NCBI GenBank assembly: GCA_963556195.1
Contig: CAUVYP010000244.1
Span: forward strand, 3,720,001 to 3,784,000
Origin: Sepiola atlantica
Taxonomy: Eukaryota; Mollusca; Cephalopoda; Sepiida; Sepiolidae
Direction of reading: 5' to 3'
Length of the DNA: 64,000 nucleotides
The position numbers and the translations under genes are program-made. The notes beneath the pieces were generated by a model. It was not told the origin of the DNA and did not search any database. It saw nothing but the letters and a program-made list of their open reading frames with translations. Below, piece by piece: positions 33,673 through 45,691 of this stretch; within the stretch, counting starts at the first letter, position 1, and the number at the start of each line of letters is the position of its first letter.

Positions 33673-34112
33673 ATCTCATTTTTCTACTTCTTTTTTTTTC
33701 TTTAAGCAAATGATGCGAAAAATAGTAATAAAATACTACTAGTGTTTGCGATTACTTTAGACTGAAAAAGTTGGCGGTAGATATAAATCATTACCACCTC
33801 GCGTCCTGGAAGTTTGTATTCGTTTTACGTTAAATTTATATGATTCACATTAAATTCGCAAATAAATTATTTTCTCTTTTTGTTTTTCAGTCTGTTTATT
33901 ATTTTATCGCCTAAGATAGTAGAATTTATTTTTATTTTTGTGTGTGTGTGTTTTAATTTTCAGGCAATTTAAATATGTGTTCTCAAAGGCTAAATTGTAT
34001 AAAAAGTGTAAAAACAGTGTGAGTTAAAAGCAAGTTGGAATGAATGATGAAAAGTAAATAGAATAAGGGAAGCAAACTAATGGTTTAATGGTAAATATGT
34101 TGTTAGATATCA

Positions 34113-34230
34113 GCTTACGGCCATATCACGCTGAAAACACCGGTCCTCGTCGGATCACCGAAGTTAAGCAACGTAGAGCCTGGTCAGTACTTAGATGGGT
34201 GACCACTTGGGAATACTAGGTGCTGTAAGC
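34113..34230 (+). rRNA. 5S rRNA gene 36 (last of the array)
   Basis: 'ccggtcctcgtcggatc' and 'aatactaggtgctg'. The following spacer is interrupted by Gypsy-2 about 200 bp later. Confidence 0.9.
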
Positions 34231-34427
34231 ATCTCATTTTTCTTCTTTTTTTATATAAGCAAATGATGCGAAAAATGGTAATAAAATACTACTAGTGTTT
34301 GCGATTACTTCAGACTGAAAAAGGTGGCGGTAGATATAAATCATTACCACCTCGCATCATGGAAGTGGGTATTCGTTTTACGTTAAATTTATATGCTTCA
34401 CATTAAATTCCCAAATAATTTGTTTTC

Positions 34428-34558
34428 TGTTGTAAAGGTCATGATCTGCATAAGTGCGAATCTAACATAAAGGGAAATAATCAGGTATTGACTATATACG
34501 AAAGTACGTATATAAGACAGGCAGTCATATGTGGGAGTGAGCGAAGAGTAAACGTCTC
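34428..34558 (+). repeat. Gypsy-2 5' LTR, first part
   Basis: Matches 45692-45810. It carries TATATAAG at 34509-34516 as a probable TATA box. Its last 18 bp (34541-34558) are the left copy of the LINE target duplication. Confidence 0.9.
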
Positions 34559-34786
34559 GGAGGCACATTGAGGTTCTACGTGTTGAGTGAGTTTATTGCG
34601 TCAAATTAGTATTTTTCTTAAATCTGTTTTGCCTGCTGTTGTGATTATTGTTATATCGTTTTTATTGTTTTCACGTTGACTGTTATTATTTAACTGTTTT
34701 CCCTTTTACGACGTTTTATTTTGCCACGTTTTTTTTTTTTTTTCAACTTTTTTTTGTTTTGTTTGGTGTCTCTAGTTATTAACTAG

Positions 34787-36644
34787 ATGGCGTCCAAAAC
34801 GACTGAAAATTCGGAATAGTGCAAACCTCCAAAAATGTCTATAAATATCAATGGTTTCGTGGAAGAAGCGATACGAACACATCGTTACTGAACAAGGAAT
34901 TGCCGTGGATTTACCAATGTTGGCAGAAATTAAAAAAAGAACAGTAACCATGTTTGTTGTCGAAAAAAAATTAAAAAGTCTATCAGGGCCTCTCCTGAAT
35001 TAATATGCAAGTTATTGGCAACTGCAGGATTCAAACCGCAAAGGTTAATAAAGTGTAAGGGATTTAACACTTGGAATGCTTTGTTTCCTAACGAGAAATT
35101 TGTGCTAATCTCTCACTCAATCAAATTATCACGCAGGACTGTTTTACGAACCGAGTACATGGGTAGAAGACGTTCTTCAATTTCTATCTTCAATGTGCCT
35201 TTTTATGTAAAAGGCGAGCAAATTGGTGCCTTTTTTCTAAGATTTGGCGAAGTCACGGACGTCAATTTTGACGAATTTCCAGGTACATTGAACTTCGAAA
35301 TACTTATCGACAAGAAAGCTTATGACAGCATCCCCTACTATTTACAAGTCGGGGAGGAAAAACTACCTATTATATTGGCCGGACGAAGACCTGTTTGTTG
35401 GTTTAGTGAGCAACTAGGTCATTTAACTTTTGATTGCCCACAGAAAAAATCCACTCAGAAAACGACGCCCCCGATTAACAGACCATCCAAGGCTGGCACC
35501 CACCTCGATCCTCCAGCTACAATTGGTTTACCTATTACATCTACATCTGATGACTCCGAAGACGAATTCCCTGCTCTACCTTCTGCAGAAAAAGACGAGG
35601 GATGGATTATTGTTCCTGGAAAAAAAAACCCGGGTCGTGTATCTCTCGAAGAAATGAGAGAAAAAGAAATGCTTAAAAACGACCCGGGAAAAGATAGTTA
35701 CATTAAGGCAAAAGAACTTAAATCTAAATTAGATAAGAAAGTAGGAAAAAAAGAGAAAAAAGAAGGAAAATATTCAGCCACTTCAGATAAAATCTCTACC
35801 CCCAATCCAAGTCCCCAGCCGATCACAAAACCAATAGTTTCTAAAAATTCTAATTCTCCCAAATTAATGCCCCCTCCAATCACTGGCCCAATTTTAGACA
35901 AACAGTACAAGCTTATCCCTCTAAGTCCGATTAAATCATCTATAAAAATCACTTCTCCTAAACCTTCTCCCTTTGTCTCCCCATTTAATACCCCAAAAAA
36001 TACCCCACCTGCTTCACCCAAAAAAAACCTCCCCTTCGCCTTTTCCAGCATCTCCTATGGGGCCTAGCTCCCCTTCCCCCTCCCCAATGGATGACATGCC
36101 TCCCCCTCCATCTATTACACAGAAGAGGCAGAGGAGCCCTTCTGTAGAAAGGAAAACTAAAAAAGCCGCATTCCTTTCTGGGGAGGATATCTGCAAAGTG
36201 TCATACACCCAAATAGAAACAGTAAAGCATTACCACCTATCCAATATAAATGAGCTCCTTAAATTCAATGAAGTCGGTGGTATAACCATTGAAGACCCTG
36301 CTAATTTCCCCAACGCCCCTAGAGTCCTTACAGTGGTAAGGAAGAAACCAGAAGCGAAGGCTCTATGGCAGATTCTGGAAGAGGCGAACAACACTTTCAA
36401 TTTCGCCGTTCCAATGGCCATCTTCAAAGATGAAGGTCTAGTCGTTTTAAGGAAAAATTGTCTTGGGAGGGTTCCCATAAGGTTACACCCCGCCCTGTAT
36501 AGGATAGCGAAACTAACCTATCCTTTGGATGTTGGCGGCATCTCCCATGATGGTCAAATTAATGATCAGATGGGCAATCAATCTTTTGGGAGAGCCATCG
36601 GCATCCTGACCACTGCTATGTTCGTTTCTGGAACCCAACTCTAA
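34787..36644 (+). pseudogene. LINE ORF1 (nucleic-acid-binding protein), frameshifted
   Basis: Possible ATGs at 34787 and 34834 are followed by stops. Recognisable ORF1 sequence begins near 34870 and changes frame in the A-run near 34965. The main frame runs from about 34991 to 36067 and a second runs from about 36055 to the TAA at 36644. The first has an RRM-like segment (SISIFNVPFYVKGEQIGAFF), then a zinc-knuckle remnant CWFSEQLGHLTFDC in which the second Cys is Ser. A long Lys/Pro/Ser-rich linker follows. The second frame is a C-terminal domain of about 170 residues that I do not recognise. ORF1 proteins of this superfamily bind element RNA. Confidence 0.78.
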
Positions 36645-36653
36645 GGCACCCTC

Positions 36654-39600
36654 ATGGCTCTCTTTCTAGCGAGTTTGAATGTCCGGGGCCTGAGGGCCGA
36701 CGCTCGTAAATTTCGAGTCGCTACAGACCTTTAACGCCTCGGAGTGGATATATGTTGTGTTCAGGAAACCCACTTGATTTCTGGGGACTATTTGGGTGCG
36801 CTGACTAAGGGTTTTCACGCTTATTCAGCGTACTTTAATTCTTCTGCTAGGGGGTTTCCTGGCTGGTAAGCAAGTCTTTAGATGCGTCGTGTGACCCTAG
36901 TTTCATGGATCCGGAAGGGAGACTTTGCGTTCTGGATATTACCATAAAGGAGAAGGCATTTCGGCTCATCGGGGTTTATGCGCCCAATAGCCATTCTGAG
37001 CTGGGTTCTTTCTTTCGGCGAATCGAGCAGTTCTTGAATTCTACTTCTCGGACGGTCATTCTAGCGGGAGACTGGAACGCGGTCCTGGATCCCGATTTAG
37101 ATCGTAATCGACCTAGAGGGTACTAACATTGATCGGGATGCTATGTTATTTCGGGACTTCCTCGATAAGTTCGATCTTATCGATAAGTACCGGAATGAAT
37201 GGCCCCGTGATAGGGTATGGACTTGGGCAAATAGGCGCGGCTCCGATTCGGTACAACTTTCGAGATATATGGATCGGTTCTTAATTAGGAGAGTCGATGT
37301 AGGATTAGTTGAATGTCCAAGTTTTCATAATATAGTTTACTCAGACCATAGACTTGTTCGGGTCCGGGTAAACTTAGATAGACCTAAGCCTAGTTTAGCT
37401 GGGTACTGGAAGCTCAACACTTCGTTGTTCGATGTTAAGGGCTACCAGGAACAGCTATTACTAACCTTACAGCGGGAATTGACGGGGGCTGTAATTGGGA
37501 ATAGGAAGTGGATTAATTTTAAGAAGGTTATTAAGTCCTTTACTGCCGATTTTAGCAGACGACTCAATCTATCAACTAGGGCAGCTAAAGTGGCACTAGA
37601 ATCTAGATTAGATCGGGCGGTGAAGGTGGGGGATAGCTCTAGTGTTACTATAATTAAGGCCAAGCTGGCTTCTTTGGCTATTTAAGAACACCAGGCTTTA
37701 GTGATTTGGGCTAGGTTAAAAAGAGTGCCTAACGAGGCGACAAACATGGCTGCTGAACTGCGTGCAGAGGAGCATCGACATGCATTTGATCAACATATCG
37801 CTCGTGTCTCATTGCCGGATGGAAGACTCGTGACCACAAACGAAGGTATTCTGGAGGCTTTTCATTTCCAGGATCTTTTTACTCGAGAACCTGGTTTGTC
37901 TTTAGCACAATTCGACCCCTATTTAGCCGACTTTTCTCGTCTTGAGGCGACCGAAGCGGCTAGGTGCGAAGGTTGCATAACAGAGGAAGAAGTCAGGGAA
38001 GCCTTAGGGAGGGTCGGCCTTAACAGGTCTCCGGGTATTGATGGTTTGCCCTACGAGGTGTATTTGAGGATGTCGCACATTTTTGTACCCTTGCCGACAG
38101 TTTTGTTTAACTCGTGGTTTAGGAACGGGTCTATTCCTCAGTACTTGACCATGGGTTTGGTGAAATTGTTACGCAAAAGCAAAAATGGTGGGGATGGGTT
38201 AGATAATTTTCGGCCCTTAACGATGCTTAATGCGGAGTTAAAGATTTTGGCCAAGATCTTAGCCAATCGTCTGCAACTTGTTTTGCCTGGTCTAATTAGC
38301 CCCGAACAGACTTGTTCTGTGAAGGGCCGGACCATTCAGGATAACTTGCACTCGATACGCTTGATCATAGATAAAGTCGACACTGAAGCCGCGCTGATAA
38401 ATTTAGATCAGTCCAAAGCATTCGATAGGGTGGGCCATAGGTACTTGGAGGCTGTTTTGTCTGTGGTCGGTTTTGGCTCGCAATTCCGCTCCTGGATTCG
38501 CCTCTTGTATGCGAACCCCGGTGTTAGGGTTGAAGTGAATGGCATGAGGTCTGGTGCCTTCAGTTTGTCCAGATCTCTTCGTCAGGGGTGCCCTCTTTCA
38601 CCGATGCTTTATGTGCTTGTTTTGGAACCTTTCCTTAACAGGCTAAGGGTGAATCCGGTCCTGCGTGGAATCACTTTGACAGGTTCTTGCACCATGTTGA
38701 AGTACTCCGCCTATGCCGACGACTTGATTGTGCTTGTAACGAGCAATGCCGAGATTAGTGTCGTCGACAGAGAAATCAGAATGTATGAAACGGTGACAGG
38801 GGCCAAAATTAACTGCGATAAGTCTATTGGCTTGCGCATTGGTGCTTGGAAGGGTGTTTCCTTGCAGGGACCCTTTGGCTGGACAGATGGGCCTTGCAAG
38901 CTACTCGGCGTCTGGTTTGGTCCTGATCTCCAGCTGGAGAAAAATTGGTCGGAAGTCCTGAAAGCGATTAGGGCAGCAGCTGGTCTGTGGTCCCGCAGAA
39001 ATCTTTCGTTAAAGGGGAGAGCGGAGGTGTGTACTTCTCACATTTATCCGATCATCCTATATCGTCTTTCAGTGCTCCCACTCCCGTCGGATACACTGCT
39101 GGAGATGCAGCGGGCTCTGTTCAAGTTTTTGTGGCTTGGTAAGGCCCCTATGGTCCGTCGCGAGATTTGTTACCTTCATCCTTCTGAGGGCGGTCTGGGT
39201 ATGCCTATCATCGAAATTCGATGCCACACTCTTAGGCTGTTTTATCTAGACCGAATGAGTACACAATCTGAGGGAAACGCTGTCTTTTGGAAGGAAGACA
39301 CCAAGAAAGCCTTTCCGGCTTTGAGAAGTGTGCACTTGGATGAGGGGGAGGCATACAGGTTACCCCGAAACGAGTGCTCCTTCTATCGCGAATGTAGACA
39401 TGCGTTGAAGTTCCTTTCAAGGGTGACAGAAAGCCTCTCTGACACCCTGCTGTTGTCTCGAAAGGCATTATATCGGGTAATGGTGAGGGGGACTGTCCGA
39501 AATGATAGGCCTGAGGGGCTCGCTTTGATGAGGGGGGAGCTCCGCTCAATCTGGCCTTGGGCGCCTGGGTCAAGGTGCCTTGACAATGACGAGGCATCAC

Positions 39601-40175
39601 TGACCTGGCTGACGATTAGGAATGCACTCTGGGTAGGTAAGAGGCTTCATTCAGCACGCTTGAGTAATTCTCCGACTTGTGTCAGATGCGGCGATGAGGA
39701 CGAGACCATAAGTCACGTCTTCCTTTTTTGCTGCATCGTCGGGCCGCTGATTAAACTTGTTGCAGGCTACATGGTTCGTATTCTTAACGTATCGTCTTTT
39801 GACCTGGAACCCATTAATGTATGCAGCAACTGGGCTCCGACAACCGATAGGCAAAAACGGTTTACGTTTTTGAGCTTACTAGCGAGTATGAGAGTTACGA
39901 TTTGGAAGACTAGGTGCAAAACAGTCTACGGAGCTGAGACCTTCACTTCTCTCGACCTTATTGCGATTTTCAAATATTACCTGAAGGCTCGCATTAGGGC
40001 CGAGAGGGTGAAACTTTCTTCGGCAGATTTTGGTGAAAGATGGGGGACTGGAGCACGACTGTGTAGAGTGGCTGGCGCTAGATTAGAGTGGTATCTGGAC
40101 GTGCCGAGGCAGAGAATATTGGGTTCAGGAAACGAACTATGCTTTAATTTTAAGTTAGATTTAGACTTATTTTAA
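36654..40175 (+). pseudogene. LINE ORF2: endonuclease and reverse transcriptase, with stops and shifts
   Basis: The ATG at 36654 starts an APE-type endonuclease: LNVRGL and CVQETHL, then FRLIGVYAPN, AGDWNAVLD near 37067 and YSDHRLVRV near 37337. It is broken by TAA at about 36732, a shift near 36860, a shift near 37125 and TAA at 37683-37685. The rest, 37701-40175, is open for 824 codons in the same register as the preceding block. RT motifs are FRPLTMLN, the LDQSKAFDRV block, SLRQGCPLSP and the catalytic YADD at 38712. Near the C-terminus, CVRCGDEDETISHVFLFC matches the CCHC motif at the end of L1/Tx1-type ORF2. The protein would nick target DNA and prime cDNA synthesis; this copy cannot. 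Confidence 0.9.
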
Positions 40176-40766
40176 GTTAGTTTCTGTTTAATTTTTTGTT
40201 GATGTTTTAGTTCAACAATTTAGCTAGTGTATGATTGATTCCATTACATGCTTCCTTTTATTTTGTCCTCATCCCACTCCCCTTTTTATTTTCTGCCCCA
40301 CTCCCCTTCCCTTTCCAATTAGGTGACTGAGTGCCAAATTTGCCGGAGATGCAGGTCACCCTTCGATATTTTCGAAGGGGGTGGTCAGAATAAAACGTTG
40401 GGGCCTGCATCAACCACCTTTTTTCGAGTTTTCGATTTCGACCGGCAAATCGGCATCTCGGCCACATTTCAATAACGGGGGGCTTTTTACTAATCTTTAT
40501 TTCTTTCACATTGTATATATCATATTTTATTTTTTAGTCTCCCCCCCTCGTTGCATATTTCTTATATGGGTTTTAAGTAGGATTTCATGGTATGAATTCT
40601 TATGGTGAGTAGCGATGTATAGTATGAATGTGGTATTATGGTGAATGATGGTCATGATTGAAACTAGCTAAGTTGAGTTTTTTAAGTTAGAGATGACCGA
40701 TCCTTTCCCCACCCCCTTTTTGGCCTTGTGCCACATTTTGTGTACAAGTTTACGCAAATAAATATT
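40176..40766 (+). other. LINE 3' untranslated region with hairpin
   Basis: Non-coding. Contains a stem-loop at 40359-40379 (CCCTTCGA ... TCGAAGGG). Complementary blocks GATGCAGG and CCTGCATC flank it at larger distance. It ends with AATAAA just before the target duplication. Structured 3' ends often serve as the RT recognition site in LINEs; that role here is inferred. Confidence 0.6.
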
Positions 40767-40784
40767 GCGAAGAGTAAACGTCTC

Positions 40785-40867
40785 TACTTCCTACCGGATG
40801 CCTTTTAAACGCAAACCACTCGGCGTATTCTTAATTTAGTATGTCCTATGTAATTTAGGATATAACA
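40785..40867 (+). repeat. Gypsy-2 5' LTR, second part
   Basis: Continues the LTR after the right target duplication and ends GGATATAACA. Matches 48664-48750. Confidence 0.88.
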
Positions 40868-40868
40868 G

Positions 40869-40880
40869 TGGCGAACGAGG
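40869..40880 (+). other. Primer-binding site of Gypsy-2
   Basis: TGGCGAACGAGG starts two bases after the LTR. TGGCGA is complementary to a tRNA 3' end in TCGCCA, as in tRNA-Arg used by several animal Gypsy elements. The exact tRNA is not established. Confidence 0.55.
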
Positions 40881-41493
40881 ATATTTTTTTTCTCTTAAGA
40901 GATAAATTACCGTATTATTCAAGGATTTTTTTTTAAAGAAAATTTGCAAGGACGGCAAGAAAAAAAAAAGTCGACACGTGCGAATTTTGCTACCTAAAGT
41001 AGTAAAAATTACGGATTTCTTCGGTAAGAACTAACGGGAAAGTAAAAAAAAAATTGTACTCGAAACAATTTTAAGGTAAAGTGAACTTTATCTGTATGTT
41101 GACGAAAAAATATTTGGGAAGTACAAGCTGAATTCGAAACCTGCACCGTGAGATTACGAATTTCGAAAGAAAAAAGTACGCTTACGATTTTTTTTCTTTA
41201 AACAATTCAGAAATTATTGTTATTTTTTTTTCTCTCTCCCAAGTGCAGCCGTATTTTTGTGAAAAATAATTGTTCATTGCTTTGTCTAAAGTAATTGAAA
41301 CTATTTGTTGTGCGAATTTTGGAAACGTTTTATTGTCTGAAATTATTTTGTGAAAAAGTTTACCTGGTAAAAGACTGTTGCTAAATTGTATAAACTTTGC
41401 AAAAATTATGTTGCTAATTTACGAAAACGCATATTGACGAATTTGTTGTGAAATTATCATCGGAAAGATATTTTGTGCTGTAATTAAGCTAAA
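40881..41493 (+). other. Gypsy-2 leader, non-coding
   Basis: About 610 bp of A/T-rich sequence between primer-binding site and gag. I see no gene or clear structure in it. Confidence 0.6.
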
Positions 41494-42903
41494 ATGGAGC
41501 AATTGGCTGAGTTGACGAAGGCGTTAACTCTAAGTATACAGCAGCAACAACAGCAACAACAACAGCAACAACAGCAACAACAACAGTTACAACAACAGCT
41601 AATGCAGCAGCAAGAATGGACACAAAAAACTTTAGAGGCACAACAAGAGCAAACAAAAATACTTCAACGCCAAATGTTAACGCAACAAAAGAATTTTGAA
41701 AAATTAATTCAAACGTCGACAGATAAGAAGAAAACTATTTTTTCTGCAGAGGGTATTTCAAATTCTTTGTCAGAATTTCACTACTCTCCCGATACTGGCG
41801 TTACATTTCCAGCATACTATAGAAGGTACGAAACAGTTTTTACAAAAAGATGTTCGGACTGGACCGACGAAGAAAAAGTTACGCTGTTACTACAAAAACT
41901 GGGGACGGACGAAAACACCAAGTATGCTAATTTAATTTTACCCAAAAAACCGGAGGAAGTGAATTTTGAAGAGACAATTAATACTTTATCTAGAATATTT
42001 GATAAAAGAGACAGCCTTTTTCATTCTAGATATAAATGTTTAAATTTACAGAAGTCGGAATCCGAAGACTATTTAGAATATGCATGTACTGTAAATTGCT
42101 TATGTGAATCATTTAAATTAAATTAAATTTCGGCAGATTTATTTAAATATTTAATCTTTGTACAAGGACTAACAGCTCCAAGGGACAAAGATCTCAGATC
42201 CCGAATCCTGACAATTATGGAGTCGGACCCGAATGTAACTTTACAAAAAGTAACCGAGGAGTGTCAACGTCTCATTAATATCAAAAGAGACAACACCCGC
42301 ATTGAAGAAAAAAGCGTTTACAAGATACAACATGTAAAAAGGCAAAGGACTTCTAAAACATACAAGACCCAGGAACAAAAGACTCCCAGAATGTACAAGG
42401 ACCAAAGTTGTGAATGCTGCGGAAGTACAAGACACACCAAAAAGATCTGCTGGTTCAGGAATAGGATATGTTACGAATGTGGATTCAAAGGCCACAAGGG
42501 AACATATTGTAATCAGAAGAAAAAACGAAGGACCGACAAAGTTAATACGCTTCGCACAAGGAAAGAGAAAAGCTGCGGAAGGCGTAAATATGTCGATGTA
42601 AAGATAAATGGACATCCTGTAACATTACTCCTGGATAGTGGTGCGGACATTAGCATCATAGATGAAGATATCTGGAGAAGGATCGGTCGACCTGAACTAA
42701 GAGAAACCAGCAAGATAGCGAAGAGTGTGTGCGGCAAAAGGTTGGAATTCAAGGGAGAACTGAGGTGCAATGTGTCATTTGGTGGTCAAACACACAAGTC
42801 CAAAGTGTACGTAGTACCAGGAAGGAACACAAGTCTATTTGGAGTGGATTGGATTGTCCTGTTCAACTTAATGGAACGACCGGTTAATTCTTTTATAAGT
42901 TGA
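41494..42903 (+). pseudogene. gag-pro: Gypsy-2 gag and protease, one in-frame stop and a terminal shift
   Basis: ATG at 41494 begins a Gag with a glutamine-rich, probably coiled-coil N-terminus (15 consecutive Gln encoded by mixed CAG/CAA) and a capsid-like segment. TAA at 42124-42126 interrupts it, and the same register resumes to 42903. Two zinc knuckles follow: CECCGSTRHTKKIC near 42409 and CYECGFKGHKGTYC near 42469. A retropepsin then follows with LLLDSGADISIID (DSG at about 42634) and the signature SLFGVDWI. The frame ends at TGA 42901-42903, with pol continuing in the -1 register. I see no convincing slippery heptamer there, so this is probably decay. Confidence 0.85.
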
Positions 42904-44493
42904 CCACAGAGAAGTCAAACCAAATAAAAGGCTTCATGAACGATTTAAATGCAGAATTCCCAAAAGTGTTTGCCGAAAAACTTGGTTACTGTGTGAAAAC
43001 AGAAGCAAAATTTGAGGTAAAGAAAAATGCCACCCCAGTGTTCAAACCTAAAAGAAATGTACCTTTTTCATCGATGGACGCAATAGAGAAGGAGTTGGAG
43101 AGACTTCAACAATTAGACGTCATTGAAAAGGTTGACCACACGGATTGGGCAAGTCCGACGGTATATGTGAAGAAAAAGAATAACAAAATAAGAGTCTGCG
43201 CTGACTTTTCGACGGGCCTTAATGATTGTTTGCAGGACCACAATTACCCCCTTCCGTCGGCAGAAGATCTATTCTCAAAACTAAACGGAGGAAAAAAAAT
43301 TTCCAAAATAGACCTCTCGGATGCATACTTGCAAATCAAAGTCAATGACGAATGTTCAAAGTACCTGTGTATTAACACGCATAAGGGTATTTTTAAACTA
43401 AAAAGACTTCCGTTCGGATTAAAGGTCGCCCCTGCTCTGTTTCAACAGGTTATGGATACGATGCTCGCAGGATTAGAATTTTCAATGGCATACCTTGACG
43501 ATATCCTGATAAAGAGCAGAATTTTGCATGAACACAAGAAGCACGTCAGAGAAGTATTTAAGAGAATAGAGGAGTTTGGTTTCAGATTGAGCCCGGAGAA
43601 ATGCGATTTCTTTATGGAAAGGATCAGATACCTTGGTCAAATAATTGACAAAGAGGGACGAAGACCAGATCCAGAACGAGCCGAAGCAATTAAAAAGATG
43701 CCTGCTCCAGACTCAGTACCGAAGCTAAAATCATTTTTGGGATTGGTTCAATATTACGCGATATACATACCTAATGTGCATAATTTGAGAGCTCCTCTTA
43801 ACGAGTTACTAAAAAAAGGGTAGTAAATGGAGTTGGAATAAGGAATGTGAATCTGCCTTCCAAAAAATTCAGAAATGTCTACTATCAGACTTGGCATTAG
43901 CGCATTTTGATCCAGACAAGGAGTTAGTACTAGCAACGGACGCCAGTGATTACGGCGTTGGCGCTGCATTACTCCATAAGTATGAGGATGGAACAACAAA
44001 AGCAATCGCTCATACATCAAGAACTTTGGTTGCATCTGAGAAAAACTATAGCCAGATTGAAAAGGAGGCTCTGTCGATAATATTTGGAGTCAAAAAGTAT
44101 AATCGATTTCTCCATGGACGGACCTTCACATTACAAACAGACCATAAACCCTTGATTACGATATTTGGATCAAAGAAAGGCATTCCTAAGCATACCGCAA
44201 ATCGACTACAGCGATGGGCTGTAACTCTCTTAAATTATCAGTTTAAGATGGAGCATGTGTCATCGAAAAAGTTAGGACACGCGGATGCACTATCAAGGTT
44301 GATTCCAAACAGAAACGAAAGTTTCGAAGAGACAGTAATTGCTGCTCTTAAAGGTGAAAGCGAATGTACAAGTTCAATGTGTAATATGATACGTGAACTT
44401 CCAATAACCCTTGAAGAGATTAAAAGAGAAGCTGAAAAAGACATTTTCATAAAGAAAATGAAAACTCAATTAGGACTGAGGGGAAAAAAGTAA
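42900..44493 (+). pseudogene. pol: Gypsy-2 reverse transcriptase and RNase H, frameshifted
   Basis: 42900-43823 encodes the RT: VRVCADFS-type palm entry, KIDLSDAYLQI, FKLKRLPFGLKVAPALFQQ and catalytic YLDD at 43491. TAG at 43821-43823 follows an A-run where the frame is lost. RNase H continues one register away from about 43825 (LATDASDYGVGAALLH, YSQIEKEALSIIF, TDHKPL, HADALSR). That frame stops at 44493 after another A-run. Motifs place it in the common animal Ty3/Gypsy pol type. Each break lies at an A homopolymer, which could be mutation or sequencing error. Confidence 0.87.
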
Positions 44494-44513
44494 CAAAGTA
44501 GGACAAACTACAT

Positions 44514-45655
44514 TTGTTTTCAATTTGTGAAGGTGTACTTATGTATGCTGATAGAATCGTAATTCCACAGGCATTACGAAGGAAAATATTAATGGAATTC
44601 CATACAGGTCATCCTGGCATTTCAAGAATGAAATCCTTAATTAGAGGATACGTATATTGGCCTGGTATGGACAAAGAAGTAGAAAACTGTGTCGAAGCAT
44701 GCAAATGATGTCAGTTAGCAGCCCGAGATCCGCCAGTAAAAACGACACCATGGCCGAAAACGGACCTACCCTGGTCACGTCTACATATTGATTATGCCGG
44801 ACCTCTAAATGGTTTTTTCTACTTAATTGTAGTAGATTCTTTCTCTAAATGGACAGAGATATTTAAAACCAGACATCCAACTGCAAGGAACACTGTAAAT
44901 GCACTTAACGAAATCTTTAGCCGTTTTGGTGTACCAAAAACCATAGTAAGTGACAATGGTACATCATTTACAGGTCACGAATTTAAAGAATTCTGCAAAT
45001 CGCTGAATATTCAACATATCACGACACCTGTTTACCATCCTAGGTCGAATGGGTTGGCAGAAAAATTTGTGGACATATTTAAACGGGCAATAAAGAAAAA
45101 CCTGAATATGGACACAGATGAGCAAACTATACAAACATTTCTAGCAATCTACAGGGTAACTCCGAACCCAAATAATAATGTTAATTCATCCCCTGCAGAA
45201 CTGATGTTTGCTAGAAAAATTAGATCTATCTTTGATAGACTTATACCTGAGAAGAAGAAAAGTTCTAAAGGAGAAAACTTGAAAGTAAAGTGCTATTCCT
45301 CAGGGGACAAAGTGTATTTTAAACATTTTCAGAATGGAAAAAATCATTGGGTGGACGGTTTCATAATGAAAAGAATTGGAACATGGTTTATACCATTCAA
45401 GGCCCAAGTTTTGTCTGTAAAAGACACATAAATCAAATCCGTCCTAGTATTTCGCAAAATACAGAAGAAATTCCAATGGAAACATTATGTGATACATTTG
45501 ATATACCAAAGCCAATATGTATACCTGAAACCATGAATGTACCCCCTGAACATACCATACGGAGTGGACAGAATTCCTTACCCCAGGTAACGCAGACCAG
45601 AAGGAAGAGCACCAGAAAAAGGAAAAGCATCAGGCGTTTAAGGAAACGGTACTAA
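44514..45655 (+). pseudogene. pol: Gypsy-2 integrase, one stop and one shift
   Basis: The zinc-binding head is EFHTGHPGISRM...CVEACK-stop-CQ. A TGA (44706-44708) replaces one of the two residues between the last zinc cysteines, and all Cys/His are retained. The core in the same register, open 44709-45431, has LHIDYAGPL, IVSDNGTSFTGHEF and SNGLAEKF, which supply the D, D and E of the catalytic triad. Near 45355-45430 the frame shifts. The C-terminal domain (MVYTIQGPSFVCKRHINQIRP) and a basic tail continue in the other register to the TAA at 45655. Confidence 0.87.
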
Positions 45656-45680
45656 AGCTAAAATCGGGAAGATTTCAGCT

Positions 45681-45691
45681 TCGGGGGAAGG
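45681..45691 (+). other. Polypurine tract of Gypsy-2
   Basis: 'tcgggggaagg' lies directly before the TGTTGTAAAGG that opens the 3' LTR. Confidence 0.75.

Larger units (their letters stand above)
20752..34427. repeat. 5S rDNA tandem array, right segment
   Basis: All units are plus strand with a period of about 548-566 bp (533 bp for the unit after the deleted gene). Up to about 22.4 kb spacers are of the first lineage. After 22.5 kb they switch to a second lineage, marked by 'ttatatgcttcacatt', 'aagttggaatgaatgatgaaatg', 'gttgttagatatcc' and 'ctcaggcaattta'. The last unit breaks off in its spacer at 'ttttc' where Gypsy-2 starts. I see no other genes in the spacers. Confidence 0.95.
34559..40766 (+). 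mobile_element. Tx1-like (L1 superfamily) LINE inserted in the Gypsy-2 LTR
   Basis: A non-LTR retrotransposon of about 6.2 kb is flanked by an 18-bp target duplication, gcgaagagtaaacgtctc, at 34541-34558 and 40767-40784. It has ORF1 with an RRM-like part and a degenerate zinc knuckle. ORF2 has an apurinic-type endonuclease, reverse transcriptase and a C-terminal CCHC motif. RT wording such as INLDQSKAFDRVGH and SLRQGCPLSP fits the Tx1 group better than CR1 or RTE, though I could not build a tree. It ends 'aaataaatatt' with no long poly-A. The copy is near full length but frameshifted. Confidence 0.9.

Noticed and set aside
42880..42910. Programmed frameshift between Gypsy-2 protease and RT
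   Set aside because: No slippery heptamer in the right register was found; other breaks in the same pol suggest decay.
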